Positions 1-9,693 of a stretch of 64,000 bases of DNA are shown one piece after another. This DNA comes from Rhizobium sullae (GTDB taxonomy: Bacteria; Pseudomonadota; Alphaproteobacteria; Rhizobiales; Rhizobiaceae): NCBI RefSeq assembly GCF_900169785.1, contig NZ_FWER01000013.1, positions 72,642-136,641 of the forward strand, read 5' to 3'. The number at the start of each line of letters is the position of its first letter. The first letter of the stretch is position 1. The position numbers were made by a program, and so were the translations under genes. The notes beneath the pieces were generated by a model. It did no database searches. It saw nothing but the letters and a program-made list of their open reading frames with translations, and was not told the DNA's origin.

Positions 1-172
1 CAGCGATCGCAGGGCTGGAATCGCGGAAGTCGCGGCCGAGCAGGACGAGATCGCCTTCTTTTGCGTGGCCGCTTTCAAGAAGATACTGCCCGAACGCTGT
101 CGCATAGACAGTCGACGCCCGGCCTTTCAGATCGGTGGAAAGGCCGCGCAGGCCGCTTGTTCCAAATTTCAT
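1..172 (-). CDS. phosphomannomutase/phosphoglucomutase, N-terminal part only
   Basis: Reading the minus strand from an ATG at 172 gives 57 residues beginning MKFGTSGLRGL and containing LLGRDFRDSS. The FGTSGLRG opening and the GRDxRxSS block are hallmarks of domain 1 of the alpha-D-phosphohexomutase family, which interconverts hexose 6-phosphate and 1-phosphate through a phosphoserine. The active-site serine loop lies further in and is outside the window. The gene runs off the left edge, so substrate (mannose or glucose) cannot be settled; rhizobial relatives feed sugar nucleotides for surface polysaccharide. It is divergent from ung across a 155-base gap. Confidence 0.8.
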   Translation of the reverse strand, partial: MKFGTSGLRGLSTDLKGRASTVYATAFGQYLLESGHAKEGDLVLLGRDFRDSSPAIA

Positions 173-327
173 CCGTGTTAAGCCTTTGCTGACGCTTGCT
201 TTCCTGCGCGAATTATCACGAGTCTGACGATACTTCGTAAATTTTGGCCGCGATAGGTGACTAAAATATTCTACACCTCCCTTTTCAAGGCAAATCCATC
301 AACCCTTCGGTGGAACGAGGACGATCG

Positions 328-1029
328 ATGAGCGAACAGACCATCGCGCTCGAAGAAAGCTGGAAGGCGGCGCTCGCGTCTGAATTTTCCAGTCCCTACA
401 TGCAGCAGCTCAAGGATTTCCTGCTGGTGCAGAAGCGGAGCGGCAAGCGAATCTTCCCCAAGGGGTCGGAATATTTTCGTGCCCTCGATCTCACGCCGCT
501 CGCCGAAGTGAAGGTAGTCATTCTCGGGCAGGACCCCTATCACGGTCTCGGGCAGGCGCATGGGCTCTGCTTCAGCGTTCGCCCAGGCGTGCGCATCCCG
601 CCCTCGCTGGTCAATATCTACAAGGAGATGGAAACCGATCTCGGCATCAAGCCGCCGCGGCACGGCTTCCTGGAGCATTGGGCGCGGCAGGGCGTGTTGC
701 TGCTGAACAGCGTTCTGACCGTTGAGGAGGCGCAGGCCGCATCGCATCAGGGCAAGGGCTGGGAGCGCTTCACCGATGCGGTGATCCGCAAGGTCAACGA
801 GGAATGCGAGTCCGTCGTCTTCATGCTCTGGGGTTCCTATGCACAACGAAAGGCCGCTTTTGTCGACACCTACCGCCATCTTGTCCTGAAAGCGCCGCAT
901 CCGTCGCCGCTTTCAGCCCATAACGGCTTTTTCGGATGCAGGCATTTTTCGAAGGCGAATGCTTTTCTGCAGTCTCACGGCCGTGCGCCCGTCGACTGGG
1001 AATTACCTGCCAATCCGCAGGATATCTAG
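328..1029 (+). CDS. ung: uracil-DNA glycosylase, family 1
   Basis: Ung cuts uracil out of DNA and starts base-excision repair in the cytoplasm. The 233-residue protein has the family 1 water-activating motif GQDPYHG (Asp about 69) and the minor-groove motif HPSPLS (His about 191), and its length is normal for bacterial Ung. An in-frame GTG lies 18 bases upstream, but the ATG at 328 is chosen because GAGGA sits about six bases before it and the protein then starts at the usual place. It stands alone, divergent from the phosphohexomutase gene and followed by the glyoxalase/hydrolase pair. Confidence 0.95.
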   Translation: MSEQTIALEESWKAALASEFSSPYMQQLKDFLLVQKRSGKRIFPKGSEYFRALDLTPLAEVKVVILGQDPYHGLGQAHGLCFSVRPGVRIPPSLVNIYKEMETDLGIKPPRHGFLEHWARQGVLLLNSVLTVEEAQAASHQGKGWERFTDAVIRKVNEECESVVFMLWGSYAQRKAAFVDTYRHLVLKAPHPSPLSAHNGFFGCRHFSKANAFLQSHGRAPVDWELPANPQDI

Positions 1030-1036
1030 CTTTTTC

Positions 1037-1060
1037 TGAACGCCGCCGGATCGGCGTTCA
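1037..1060. other. perfect 9-bp inverted repeat between ung and the VOC gene
   Basis: TGAACGCCG and CGGCGTTCA flank a six-base loop. No T-run follows on either strand, so it is not a convincing intrinsic terminator. It lies just upstream of the glyoxalase/hydrolase pair and could be an operator or a mRNA hairpin. Confidence 0.4.
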
Positions 1061-1169
1061 ACAAAAGGAGACAATGCGTTTTGATCTCCCGGACTATTCC
1101 AAAACGCTCGAAGCGATCATCTATGACCCATCAAAGGCTCGCCGTCGCGGGCAAGAAAGGGGTCTCGAC

Positions 1170-2102
1170 ATGCTCAACCAGATCAAGGGCCTGCACCACG
1201 TCACATCGATGGCGGAGGACGCCGGCACAAATAATCAGTTCTTCACGAACACGCTCGGCCTGCGCCGCGTCAAGAAGACCGTGAACTTCGATGCGCCTGA
1301 CGTCTATCATCTCTATTATGGCGACGAGACCGGTTCGCCGGGTTCGATTATGACCTATTTCCCGTTTCCCAAGATGGCGCAGGGCCGTCCAGGCACCGGC
1401 GAGGTCGGCACGACCGTCTTCTCCGTTCCCGAGGGTTCGCTCGGCTTCTGGAGCGACCGGCTCGCCAAAGTCGGCACCGGCGGTCTCAAGGCCGACGAGA
1501 GCTTCGGCCAGAAGCGGTTGAACTTTGCAGGTCCCGATGGCGACGGCTTCGCGCTTGTCGAGGTCAGGGACGACGGCCGCCAGCCATGGACGCATGGCGG
1601 CATCAGCGAGGATCACGCCATCCGCGGTTTCCACTCCGTTGCCATGCGCCTTCGCGATGAGGGTGCGACGTCCGAACTCCTGAAATTCATGGGCTATGAA
1701 GTCCAGGAGGAGAAGGACGGCGTGAAGCGCTTGGTGATGCCGGGCGGCAATGGCGCGCATCTCGTCGATCTCGAAACGATGCCGAATGTTTCCCGTGCGC
1801 TGCCGGGTGCCGGCTCCGTGCACCACGTCGCCTTTGCCGTCGAAAACCGCGAGAAGCAGCTCGAAGTCCGCAAGGCACTCGTGGATACGGGTTACCAGGT
1901 GACACCGGTTATCGACCGCGACTATTTCTGGGCGATCTATTTCCGCACGCCGGGCGGCATTCTCTTCGAGGTCGCCACTAGCGAACCCGGCTTCGATCGG
2001 GATGAAGACACGGCTCATCTCGGCGAGGCGCTGAAGCTGCCGCAGCAACATGCGCATCTGCGGCAGCTGATCGAGCAGCACTTGCAGCCGCTCGAAGCAT
2101 AA
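1170..2102 (+). CDS. VOC/glyoxalase-family ring-cleaving dioxygenase (MhqO-like)
   Basis: The protein has two tandem vicinal-oxygen-chelate modules, roughly residues 5-150 and 155-300. Candidate metal ligands are the His in LHHVTSM, the His in HSVAMRL, the His in VHHVAFAV and the Glu in LFEVATSEPGF. This matches the family that contains MhqO, an iron dioxygenase induced by quinones in Bacillus. The start at 1170 (AAAGGGG before it) gives 310 residues, the usual family length. An upstream in-frame ATG at 1074 with a strong AAAAGGAG would add 32 residues and cannot be excluded. The gene is followed 11 bases later by an alpha/beta hydrolase, the same pairing as mhqO-mhqD, which suggests a role in quinone or electrophile detoxification. 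The exact substrate is not visible. Confidence 0.82.
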   Translation: MLNQIKGLHHVTSMAEDAGTNNQFFTNTLGLRRVKKTVNFDAPDVYHLYYGDETGSPGSIMTYFPFPKMAQGRPGTGEVGTTVFSVPEGSLGFWSDRLAKVGTGGLKADESFGQKRLNFAGPDGDGFALVEVRDDGRQPWTHGGISEDHAIRGFHSVAMRLRDEGATSELLKFMGYEVQEEKDGVKRLVMPGGNGAHLVDLETMPNVSRALPGAGSVHHVAFAVENREKQLEVRKALVDTGYQVTPVIDRDYFWAIYFRTPGGILFEVATSEPGFDRDEDTAHLGEALKLPQQHAHLRQLIEQHLQPLEA

Positions 2103-2113
2103 GGGGCAGACCG

Positions 2114-2722
2114 ATGAACGACCACAGCTATGTGCATCGGCTGTACGCCGGTGCACCGGGAAAACCTATCCTGTTCGTGCTGCACGGCACCGGAGGCGAC
2201 GAAAACCAGTTCTTCGATTTCGGACGGCGGCTTCTGCCCGATGCGACGATCGTCTCTCCCCGCGGCGACGTTTCGGAACACGGCGCGGCACGCTTTTTCA
2301 AGCGCACCGGCGAGGGCGTCTACGACATGGACGATCTTGCCAGGGCCACGCGGAAGATGGCGGCTTTCGTCAAGGACATGACGGTCGATCACGGCGCGTC
2401 GCACATCCTGGGCATCGGCTTTTCCAACGGCGCGAACATCCTGGCGAATGTGCTCATCGAAAATGGGTTGTTTGATGCGTCGGCGCTCATGCATCCGCTG
2501 ATCCCGTTCCAGCCGAAGCCGAATCCGGAGCTTGAAGGCCGCAAGGTGCTGATCACGGCGGGCGAACGTGATCCGATCTCTCCGGTCGGGCTGACCCAAG
2601 CGCTCGCCGTCTATTTCGCCGGGCAGGGGGCGGCGACCTGGACAGAGTGGCACCAGGGCGGGCATGACATCCGCCCAAACGAGATCGACGCCGTGCGGCG
2701 TTTCTTCGAGCCGTATTTCTGA
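2114..2722 (+). CDS. phospholipase/carboxylesterase-type alpha/beta hydrolase (MhqD-like)
   Basis: This is a 202-residue single-domain alpha/beta hydrolase. HGTGGDE forms the oxyanion region, GFSNG is the nucleophile elbow with the catalytic Ser, the Asp lies in ERDPISP and the His in GGHDI near the C-terminus. It belongs to the carboxylesterase family that includes MhqD. It starts 11 bases after the dioxygenase gene, so the two are probably cotranscribed and act on the same class of aromatic or quinone-derived compounds; that link is inference from the known mhqO-mhqD pair. Its stop codon abuts the stop of the convergent next gene without a gap. Confidence 0.82.
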   Translation: MNDHSYVHRLYAGAPGKPILFVLHGTGGDENQFFDFGRRLLPDATIVSPRGDVSEHGAARFFKRTGEGVYDMDDLARATRKMAAFVKDMTVDHGASHILGIGFSNGANILANVLIENGLFDASALMHPLIPFQPKPNPELEGRKVLITAGERDPISPVGLTQALAVYFAGQGAATWTEWHQGGHDIRPNEIDAVRRFFEPYF

Positions 2723-3604
2723 CTAGCGGAAGATTGGCGGCAGTGCTTCCGAGACCTCTTTGTCCGGCGCGGGCATCCAGCGTCCCGTCGAAAAATAGGC
2801 CCTCGTCCGCGTCTGCGGACCGGGTGCTGCCTTGATCGTCAAGATAAAGTTGAAGCTGTTCTCGCTGCTGAATTCGCGGGAGAAGACTATACTTGCGCCA
2901 AAACCTTCCGCCCTGACATCCTTCAGCTCGAGGATCGCGCTCAAGGCATCATGGAGATCCGGCCAGTGCGGTTGTGCGAGCACCGTTTCGAAAACGCGCA
3001 TGAAAGACGGATCGAGCCGGCCCGCGCTATCCGTCACCGGCCCGACGATCTTGGCGCGCATGTTGGAAATCGCGCCTTTGCGATCTCCGCGAATGATCAG
3101 AAACACCGAACTCAGCGGGCGCTCCCCATCTTCCTTGTAGACCTCTTGAAAAGAGCATTCATAGGCGCTGCTGCCCATGGCGGAGGCACGCCATGTGGTC
3201 ATCTCGATGCCTGCCTTGCGCAACGTTTCACACATGTCCGGCCCGGACATCCGCCAGGTCCGCAGGAAATTTCCGGCGAGTTCGGGCTGCGCAACATCGA
3301 TCAGCCTCGGCGGGATCTTGATCGACTGCAGTGGAGCAGGCGTTGCAACCTCTACCACCTGCGGCGGCGGTTGCTGGACCTTTTGCGGATTGAGATCGTA
3401 GCCCAACAAAGGTGTCAGGGCGCGTAGATGGCGCATGTCGTTGGATAGCAGGACCGTGCCGGCAACGAGCGAGATCGAAAGCGCAAGCATCAGCCACAGT
3501 GCTGCACGGCGCTTGCGGCGCCGCGGCGGCGTTTTCATATCGAGGCCGGACGGTTGTGTGGCCAAGGCTTTCACTCGTTGCAGATGCGCCACTGTAGACA
3601 GCAT
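2723..3604 (-). CDS. membrane-anchored hypothetical protein
   Basis: I do not recognise a function. The 293-residue product has a basic stretch (PPRRRKRR) followed by one hydrophobic helix at about residues 33-54, so it is probably anchored in the inner membrane with most of the chain in the periplasm. A proline-rich linker (QQPPPQVVEV) follows, then a globular domain with two cysteines (DMCETL and YECSF) that could form a disulfide. An internal ATG at 3538 would remove 22 residues and put the basic stretch at the N-terminus, a plausible alternative start. It is convergent with the hydrolase gene. Confidence 0.65.
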   Translation of the reverse strand: MLSTVAHLQRVKALATQPSGLDMKTPPRRRKRRAALWLMLALSISLVAGTVLLSNDMRHLRALTPLLGYDLNPQKVQQPPPQVVEVATPAPLQSIKIPPRLIDVAQPELAGNFLRTWRMSGPDMCETLRKAGIEMTTWRASAMGSSAYECSFQEVYKEDGERPLSSVFLIIRGDRKGAISNMRAKIVGPVTDSAGRLDPSFMRVFETVLAQPHWPDLHDALSAILELKDVRAEGFGASIVFSREFSSENSFNFILTIKAAPGPQTRTRAYFSTGRWMPAPDKEVSEALPPIFR

Positions 3605-3966
3605 GCTTCAGGTTTCTCTTGCAACCAAATTGATCGCCGGGAGTGCTATATTAGTAAAGAATTCACTCCGTTTGCGCTAGGACGGCCAGAAGCGGCCACG
3701 CGAACCAATCTGCGGTACCGGCAAAGAGGTGCTGTCATTCAGGCTTTGCTGCTTCTACGAAGTAATTCCCTTGAGATTTCAACGGCGTTGCTTCATGATA
3801 ATTGCGATGCGAAGATTTTCGTGTCGTGCCTTATGACGATCGATGCAGATCGTTTCAGCAATGAACATGTTTCTTCGCGCCCAGCAGCGATGCTGTGGTT
3901 CAGGCTTTAGCGTTTTTGGATATTCTCCCCTGCGAACTTGAGGCAGGGTTTGCTTGGGAAGGTTGC
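3605..3966. other. intergenic region, no gene recognised
   Basis: About 360 bases between two divergent genes. Composition is less GC-rich than the flanking genes, as expected for a double promoter region. Reading frames here overlap stops or lack ribosome sites. GGAAGG before 3967 is the ribosome site of the acetyltransferase. I see no repeat or RNA. Confidence 0.5.
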
Positions 3967-4812
3967 ATGAGTTCGGAATTTGCGGTTCGCGCGATGCGGC
4001 CGGGTGAGTTAGAGCTTGTGCTCGAGTGGGCAAGGCAAGAGGGGTGGAATCCAGGACTCGACGATTCGCTCGCTTTCCAGGAGGCCGACCCGTCCGGCTT
4101 TTTCGTTGGTGCTGTCGGTGAAGTCCCGGTAGGCTCCATTTCGGTGGTGAAGTACGGCGAAGGCTTGGCGTTTCTCGGCCTCTATATCGTCCATCCAGAT
4201 TTCCGCGGCAAAGGCTACGGCAGGGCGCTCTGGAAGGCCGGTGTGGCGTCTGCGGCAGACCGCACGATCGGTCTCGACGGTGTCCCCGCACAGCAGGAGA
4301 ATTATCGCAAGGCAGGCTTCGAACCCGCCTATACCACGGTGCGGTACGGCGGCGTTCCGAAGACGTTGCCCCAGTCCTTGCTCTTGGCGCACCCAGTCTC
4401 CGACAAGCTGGACGGGCTGTTTCGTTACGACGCCTCGATTTTCACTGAACCGCGCAATGCGTTCGTTGCCGCCTGGTGCAAGAGGCGTCGCGGACGCAAG
4501 ACCGTGATCGTGCGCAAGAGCGGCAAGATCCGCGGCTATGCCACGATCCGCCGCTGCTATGAGGGCTACAAGATCGGGCCGCTTTTTGCCGCCGATGCCG
4601 AGACCGCAGCTGCGCTGCTTGCCGAATTGCTGCCGGAGGCCGGCGGCGAGCCGGTGTTCATCGATGTCCCCGCCGCCAACAGGGAAGCGCTCGCGCTGGC
4701 CGAAAGCCTCGGTCTCGAACCGGTATTCGAGACGGCGCGCATGTATCGCGGCGCCGCCCCTCATATGCCGCTGAAGAACGTCTATGGCATCACGACGCTG
4801 GAGCTCGGCTAG
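3967..4812 (+). CDS. GNAT N-acetyltransferase with C-terminal YitH-type domain
   Basis: The 281-residue protein opens with a GNAT fold (about residues 1-140). The acetyl-CoA loop is visible as FRGKGYGRALW after the beta strand FLGLYIVHPD. The second half (about 150-281) resembles the extra acetyltransferase-like domain of YitH-type proteins, with MYRG near the end. The start at 3967 has GGAAGG upstream; the in-frame codon at 3895 would add 24 residues with no ribosome site. The acceptor substrate is unknown. Its stop overlaps the stop of the convergent exporter gene by four bases (CTAG). Confidence 0.78.
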   Translation: MSSEFAVRAMRPGELELVLEWARQEGWNPGLDDSLAFQEADPSGFFVGAVGEVPVGSISVVKYGEGLAFLGLYIVHPDFRGKGYGRALWKAGVASAADRTIGLDGVPAQQENYRKAGFEPAYTTVRYGGVPKTLPQSLLLAHPVSDKLDGLFRYDASIFTEPRNAFVAAWCKRRRGRKTVIVRKSGKIRGYATIRRCYEGYKIGPLFAADAETAAALLAELLPEAGGEPVFIDVPAANREALALAESLGLEPVFETARMYRGAAPHMPLKNVYGITTLELG

Positions 4813-5777
4813 TCCATAGGCGAAGCGGAGACGGTTGAGGTCGAAAGCTTTGGACGGCCCCTTTCAGCGATTGCAATGCCTCCCAGCGTCAGCACCAGCG
4901 AGACGATATGGAAGAGCTGCAACGTCTCGCCGAGCAGCAGCACGGATAGAAGCGTGCCGAAAACCGGGACGAGATTGATGAAGAGCCCGGCCCGGTTGGC
5001 GCCGATCCATTCCACGCCTTTGATATAGAGGATCTGCGCAACCAGCGAGGCGAAGATCGCGGTGTAGAACGTGATGATCCAGCCTTTGCCGTCGGGAAGC
5101 TGCGCATTGCCCGCCGCACTTTCCCAAAGCAACAGTGGCAGCGACGTCAGCGCCGCCGCAAGCGCGGGAAACGCCATGAGCGTGCGCCAGTCAACAGGCG
5201 GCTTCCAGCGCAGGAAGATCGTGTAGATCGAATAGGCTGCGACCGCCACCAGCATTAAGGCGTCGCCGCGATTGAGGCTGAGCCTGAGCAGCGTTGCGAG
5301 GTCGCCGTGCGCGGCGGTCAAGGCAACGCCGACGAGCGTCATGCCGAAGCCGGCGACCTGTGCCGCCGAAACGCCGGTGCGGAAGAAAACCAGATTGAGC
5401 AGGAAGATGAGCATCGGGATGCCGGCCTGCTCAATCGCGACGTTGATGGCGGTGGTGTATTTCACAGCCGAGTAAAGCATGGCGTTGAAGAGCGTATAGC
5501 CGACCATGCCGTAGAAAAGGAGCAGGGGCAGCTTATTGCGGACAATCGGCCAGTCCCTCTTGAGCTGTGGAAGCGACACTGCCGCGATGAGCGCGGTCGC
5601 AAGCGTCCAACGCAAGAAAGTCAGCGTCATGGGGCTGACATGGCCGAGCGCGAGTTTCCCGGCAACTGTGTTTCCGCCCCAGCACAGCGTCGCAATGACG
5701 AGACAAATATAGGCCGTGATATGCAAGGATGATTCTTCCGTCTTCCGAAAAAGCAGTTCGGATAGCTGCCGATGCAT
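4809..5777 (-). CDS. EamA/DMT-family transporter
   Basis: About ten hydrophobic helices in two EamA repeats identify a drug/metabolite transporter of the inner membrane. Typical signatures are CWGGNTVAGKLAL in helix 1 and the second-repeat end GANRAGLFINLVPVFGTLLS. From ATG 5777 it has 322 residues, slightly above the family's 300; the frame stays open into purA, but those upstream starts would overlap that gene. No clear ribosome site precedes 5777, so the exact start is uncertain. Such proteins usually export small metabolites; the substrate cannot be told. It is divergent from purA. Confidence 0.82.
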   Translation of the reverse strand: MHRQLSELLFRKTEESSLHITAYICLVIATLCWGGNTVAGKLALGHVSPMTLTFLRWTLATALIAAVSLPQLKRDWPIVRNKLPLLLFYGMVGYTLFNAMLYSAVKYTTAINVAIEQAGIPMLIFLLNLVFFRTGVSAAQVAGFGMTLVGVALTAAHGDLATLLRLSLNRGDALMLVAVAAYSIYTIFLRWKPPVDWRTLMAFPALAAALTSLPLLLWESAAGNAQLPDGKGWIITFYTAIFASLVAQILYIKGVEWIGANRAGLFINLVPVFGTLLSVLLLGETLQLFHIVSLVLTLGGIAIAERGRPKLSTSTVSASPMD

Positions 5778-5921
5778 GGGCAATAGCCCGCGGCAGGCTG
5801 ATTTGTCACGTAAAAAGCCCAATTCGCCCTGATAACAGGGTCGCTTTCCAAAAAACAAAGCTTTATAGATGCGCGGGTTTGAGCAGAGCGCGGATAATCC
5901 GCCGGTAACAGGAAGAGTTGG

Positions 5922-7220
5922 ATGACGAACGTAGTCGTGGTCGGTTCGCAATGGGGTGACGAAGGCAAGGGCAAGATTGTCGATTGGCTTTCGGAACGTG
6001 CGGATATCGTTGTGCGCTATCAGGGCGGACACAATGCCGGCCATACGCTCGTCATCGACGGCACGAGCTACAAGCTATCGCTGCTGCCTTCCGGCGTCGT
6101 GCGCCCGGGCAAGATGGCGGTGATCGGAAACGGCGTCGTCGTCGATCCGCATGCCTTGATCGCCGAGATCGAAAAGCTGGAAAAGCAGGGCGTCAAGATT
6201 TCTCCTGACAACCTGCGCATCGCCGACAACGCGACGCTCATCCTGTCGCTGCACCGCGAGCTCGATGCCTACCGCGAAGATGCCGCCTCCAATAGCGGCA
6301 CGAAGATTGGCACGACGCGCCGTGGTATCGGCCCGGCTTATGAAGACAAGGTTGGCCGCCGTGCAATCCGCGTGATGGATCTCGCCGATCTGGAAGCGCT
6401 GCCGGGCAAGGTCGACCGCATTCTTACGCATCACAATGCGCTCCGCCGCGGCCTGGGTGTTGAAGAAGTGAGCCACGAGGCTATTATGACGGAACTGACG
6501 TCGATTGCGGATCGCGTGCTTCCGTTCCGCGAAACGGTCTGGCTGCTTCTCGACAAGGAACGCCGTAAGGGCGCGCGCATCCTCTTCGAAGGCGCGCAGG
6601 GTAGCCTGCTCGATATCGACCACGGTACCTATCCTTTCGTGACCTCGTCCAACACCGTCGCGGGGCAAGCCGCAGCGGGCTCCGGCATGGGGCCGGGTTC
6701 GCTCGGCTACATCCTCGGCATTACCAAGGCTTACACGACGCGCGTCGGCGAAGGTCCGTTCCCGACCGAACTCAACGACTCGGTCGGCCAGTTCCTCGGC
6801 GAAAAGGGCCATGAATTCGGTACGGTGACGGGCCGCAAGCGCCGCTGCGGCTGGTTCGATGCCGCACTTGTGCGCCAGTCGGTTGCCACGAATGGCATCA
6901 CCGGCATCGCGCTGACTAAGCTCGATGTGCTTGACGGTCTCGACGAACTGAGGATCTGCATCGGCTACATGCTCGATGGCGAGCAGATCGACCATCTGCC
7001 GGCAAGCCAGGCGGCGCAGGCCCGGGTGGAGCCGGTCTATATCACGCTGGAAGGCTGGAAGGAATCGACTGTCGGCGCCCGCAGCTGGGCCGATCTGCCT
7101 GCGCAGGCGATCAAATATGTCCGCCAGGTCGAGGAGTTGATCGGCGCCCCGGTCGCGCTTCTATCCACAAGCCCTGAGCGCGATGACACCATACTTGTGA
7201 CTGATCCGTTTGAGGATTAA
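5922..7220 (+). CDS. purA: adenylosuccinate synthetase
   Basis: PurA joins IMP and aspartate with GTP to form adenylosuccinate, the first committed step to AMP. The 432-residue protein has the N-terminal GTP loop [11 protein letters not shown], the IMP-binding NAGHT segment, the FEGAQG block and the C-terminal signature [11 protein letters not shown]. Its length is normal for bacterial enzymes. GGAAGAG precedes the ATG. Two helical hairpin arms follow the stop before the next gene. Confidence 0.97.
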   Translation: MTNVVVVGSQWGDEGKGKIVDWLSERADIVVRYQGGHNAGHTLVIDGTSYKLSLLPSGVVRPGKMAVIGNGVVVDPHALIAEIEKLEKQGVKISPDNLRIADNATLILSLHRELDAYREDAASNSGTKIGTTRRGIGPAYEDKVGRRAIRVMDLADLEALPGKVDRILTHHNALRRGLGVEEVSHEAIMTELTSIADRVLPFRETVWLLLDKERRKGARILFEGAQGSLLDIDHGTYPFVTSSNTVAGQAAAGSGMGPGSLGYILGITKAYTTRVGEGPFPTELNDSVGQFLGEKGHEFGTVTGRKRRCGWFDAALVRQSVATNGITGIALTKLDVLDGLDELRICIGYMLDGEQIDHLPASQAAQARVEPVYITLEGWKESTVGARSWADLPAQAIKYVRQVEELIGAPVALLSTSPERDDTILVTDPFED

Positions 7221-7242
7221 TGTCGCGGTCATTATGGCACCT

Positions 7243-7263
7243 GGCCCGGTCGAGAACCGGGCC
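7243..7263 (+). other. 8-bp GC-rich hairpin after purA
   Basis: GGCCCGGT and ACCGGGCC pair across a five-base loop, 20 bases after the purA stop. There is no T-run after it, so termination is likely weak at best; it may only protect the purA mRNA 3' end. Confidence 0.4.
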
Positions 7264-7281
7264 TCTCGAGAAAAGTAACTA

Positions 7282-9654
7282 ATGGCTGATTTTATTGCAG
7301 TTATCCGGCGGGCGGTTGACGGCCTGGCCGAGAACACCCCCGAGATGCGGGCGAAGGTTTACGAGCGTGCCCGCGGGGCGGTGCAGCGGCAGCTCGAAAA
7401 CATGAAGCCGCGTCCGCCGGAAGCGATGCTGCAGCGCCAGCTCGATAAGCTCGATGCCGCTATCCGCGAGGTGGAGGCCGAGCACTCCGAGGCATTGCCG
7501 GACGATGAGGCAGCCACTGCTGCAGCAGCAGAAGCGCTTGTCCATGAAGAGCCTGCGCCCGAGCTGCCGGCGGAATATGCGGCCGTGCCGAAGCCGGCTG
7601 AAGAACCGGTTGCTGAGGAATCGATTGCCGAGGAACCAGTCGCCGAAGACCATCTTGCCGACGCGGATGCACCAGCCGAACACCGGCACGAGGAGCCGCA
7701 GCCTGAGCCGCAGGAAGAGGCGGCCCCCTACGAAGCACCTTACGAGGAACCTGCGCCGATAGCGGCCGCGGAAGAGGCTGCGCCGGAAGAAGAATGGGAC
7801 CGTCCGGTCGAGGAAGTTGCTGCTGCGGCGGAAGCGGAAGCAGCCCCTCCCGAGGAATGGGCTGCATCGTATCACGATGAAGTGCCGGTCGAGGAATACG
7901 CAGCTCCGCCGGAGGAATATCTCGAAGAAGCGCCTGCCGTCGAACCCGAACCGGCTGTCGAACCGGAACCCCTCCGTCCAGCCGGCGAATACGATCCGTC
8001 GAATCGCCTTGTCGAACCGTTCGTCTCCTTCGAGAAGCCGGAAGAGTTCGTCGAGCACAGCCGCGAGGAACCGCTGCAGGCGGAAACGGTTGCGCATTTC
8101 GATCCCGTCTGGGCAGAACCTGCTGCCGAAATCCCAGCCGAGCCCCCGAAAGACGCCGAGATTGCATGGGCTACTGAAGAGGTCAGAAATTTCTCAGAAA
8201 GCGTTCCGCCTGCGGAGTCGGCCAATGACCACGCGCGCGCCTTCGAAGAAGCCATTGCAGGTCTTCAAAACCCGCCGCCGCCCGCGAAGATGCCGGCCGC
8301 AAACGAGGGCTTTTCCTGGGAAGCCGCTGCCTTTGACGATCTGCCGCCGATCGAGGCAGGCACCAGCAAGAAGGCCCCAGTGGCGGCCCACTTCGACGAT
8401 TCCGACCTGTTCGCCGAGATCCACGGCAAGCCTGCGGCGCCTGCTCCCGATGTGCCGGGCGAGGAGTGGCAGGAAGCAAAGGAGCTTCGGGGCTACGATC
8501 GCCGCGGCGTCGTTGCGGAGGACGACGATTCCGTACCGGCCGCTGATATTGACCAGCTCGTCGCGGCCAAACTGCAGAACAAGAACTTCCGCATGGAACC
8601 GAAGCGCCGGCGCCTCGGTCTCAACATGATCATTACCATCATTGCCGTACTGGCAGTGCTGGGTGGCGGGGCCTACGCCGCCTGGATGAACCGCGCCCAG
8701 TTGATCGCGATGGTTGACGATCTGGTGAGCGCCGCTCCGTCCAAGACGGCCGAGAGCGAGCCCGCTGCTACGCAGAACCAGACGCCAGCAGCCCCTTCGA
8801 CAAACAATACCGAAGCGGCCAAGCCTGACGAAAACGATAGGCAGGTTGCCTCACTCGATGACGGCTCTTCGGTCAGCAACAAGTTTAACCAGCGCCTCAT
8901 GGCAGACGGCAGGGAAGTCGACAGCGGCCCGGCTGCCATACCCGGTACGCCGACAGCCGAAGGCAAATCGGTCGCCGAGCAGAATGTCGCATCCGCCGCG
9001 CCAGCTCCGCCCGCACAGGCAGGTGCCGCGCCCGCCGAGACGCTGACACCGAACGGGCCTGCCGCTGCCTCGCAGCAGCAGGTGCCTGCCGGTGCGGCTG
9101 AGAAGATGTTCCTCTATGAGGAGCGAATCGGCCAGAGTTCGCCGACTGCGATCCAGGGGAGCGTCGCCTGGAGCGTCCAGCATGAAACTGGCCAGGGCGG
9201 TAAGCAGGAATCGACGGTGCAGGCCAATGTGACGGTGCCGGAGCGCAATCTTTCGGCTCTCGTGACCTTCAAGCGCAACTCCGACCCGTCGCTTCCGGCA
9301 AGCCATCTCGTCGAGGTCGTCTTCTCGCTTCCGCCGAATTTCGAAGGCGGCAGCATTGACAGTGTCCAGCGCATTTCGATGAAGCGCACGGAGCAGGATC
9401 GCGGCGACCCGCTGATTGCCGTGCCAGCCAAGATCACCGACGATTTCCATATGATCGCACTGAATGACTATCCGGATGCCCGCAAGGCGAACCTCGACCT
9501 GCTTGCGACGCGAGACTGGATCGATATTCCGATCACCTACCGCAACGGCCGTCGCGCGCTGATCACCATGCAGAAGGGTCCGACGGGCACGGCAGCCTTC
9601 AGCACGGCGATCAAGGAATGGACGGCGCTTGGCGACGTGAGCACGAGCCAGTAG
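7282..9654 (+). CDS. acidic low-complexity single-pass membrane protein
   Basis: I do not recognise a named family. The 790-residue product has a conserved-looking helical head (about residues 1-75), then some 270 residues rich in Glu, Pro and Ala with EEPVAEE-like repeats. A single hydrophobic helix sits at about 446-468 (IITIIAVLAVLGGGAYAAW) and a second low-complexity stretch at 480-610. A folded C-terminal domain of about 180 residues contains AIQGSVAWSV and DPLIAVPAKITDDF. The topology suggests a cytoplasmic disordered arm and a periplasmic domain, so an envelope-tethering role is possible. It follows purA by 61 bases. Confidence 0.75.
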   Translation: MADFIAVIRRAVDGLAENTPEMRAKVYERARGAVQRQLENMKPRPPEAMLQRQLDKLDAAIREVEAEHSEALPDDEAATAAAAEALVHEEPAPELPAEYAAVPKPAEEPVAEESIAEEPVAEDHLADADAPAEHRHEEPQPEPQEEAAPYEAPYEEPAPIAAAEEAAPEEEWDRPVEEVAAAAEAEAAPPEEWAASYHDEVPVEEYAAPPEEYLEEAPAVEPEPAVEPEPLRPAGEYDPSNRLVEPFVSFEKPEEFVEHSREEPLQAETVAHFDPVWAEPAAEIPAEPPKDAEIAWATEEVRNFSESVPPAESANDHARAFEEAIAGLQNPPPPAKMPAANEGFSWEAAAFDDLPPIEAGTSKKAPVAAHFDDSDLFAEIHGKPAAPAPDVPGEEWQEAKELRGYDRRGVVAEDDDSVPAADIDQLVAAKLQNKNFRMEPKRRRLGLNMIITIIAVLAVLGGGAYAAWMNRAQLIAMVDDLVSAAPSKTAESEPAATQNQTPAAPSTNNTEAAKPDENDRQVASLDDGSSVSNKFNQRLMADGREVDSGPAAIPGTPTAEGKSVAEQNVASAAPAPPAQAGAAPAETLTPNGPAAASQQQVPAGAAEKMFLYEERIGQSSPTAIQGSVAWSVQHETGQGGKQESTVQANVTVPERNLSALVTFKRNSDPSLPASHLVEVVFSLPPNFEGGSIDSVQRISMKRTEQDRGDPLIAVPAKITDDFHMIALNDYPDARKANLDLLATRDWIDIPITYRNGRRALITMQKGPTGTAAFSTAIKEWTALGDVSTSQ

Positions 9655-9693
9655 CAGGTCTAGGGCCTAGGCGGGGGAGTTCCCTTACCCTAA

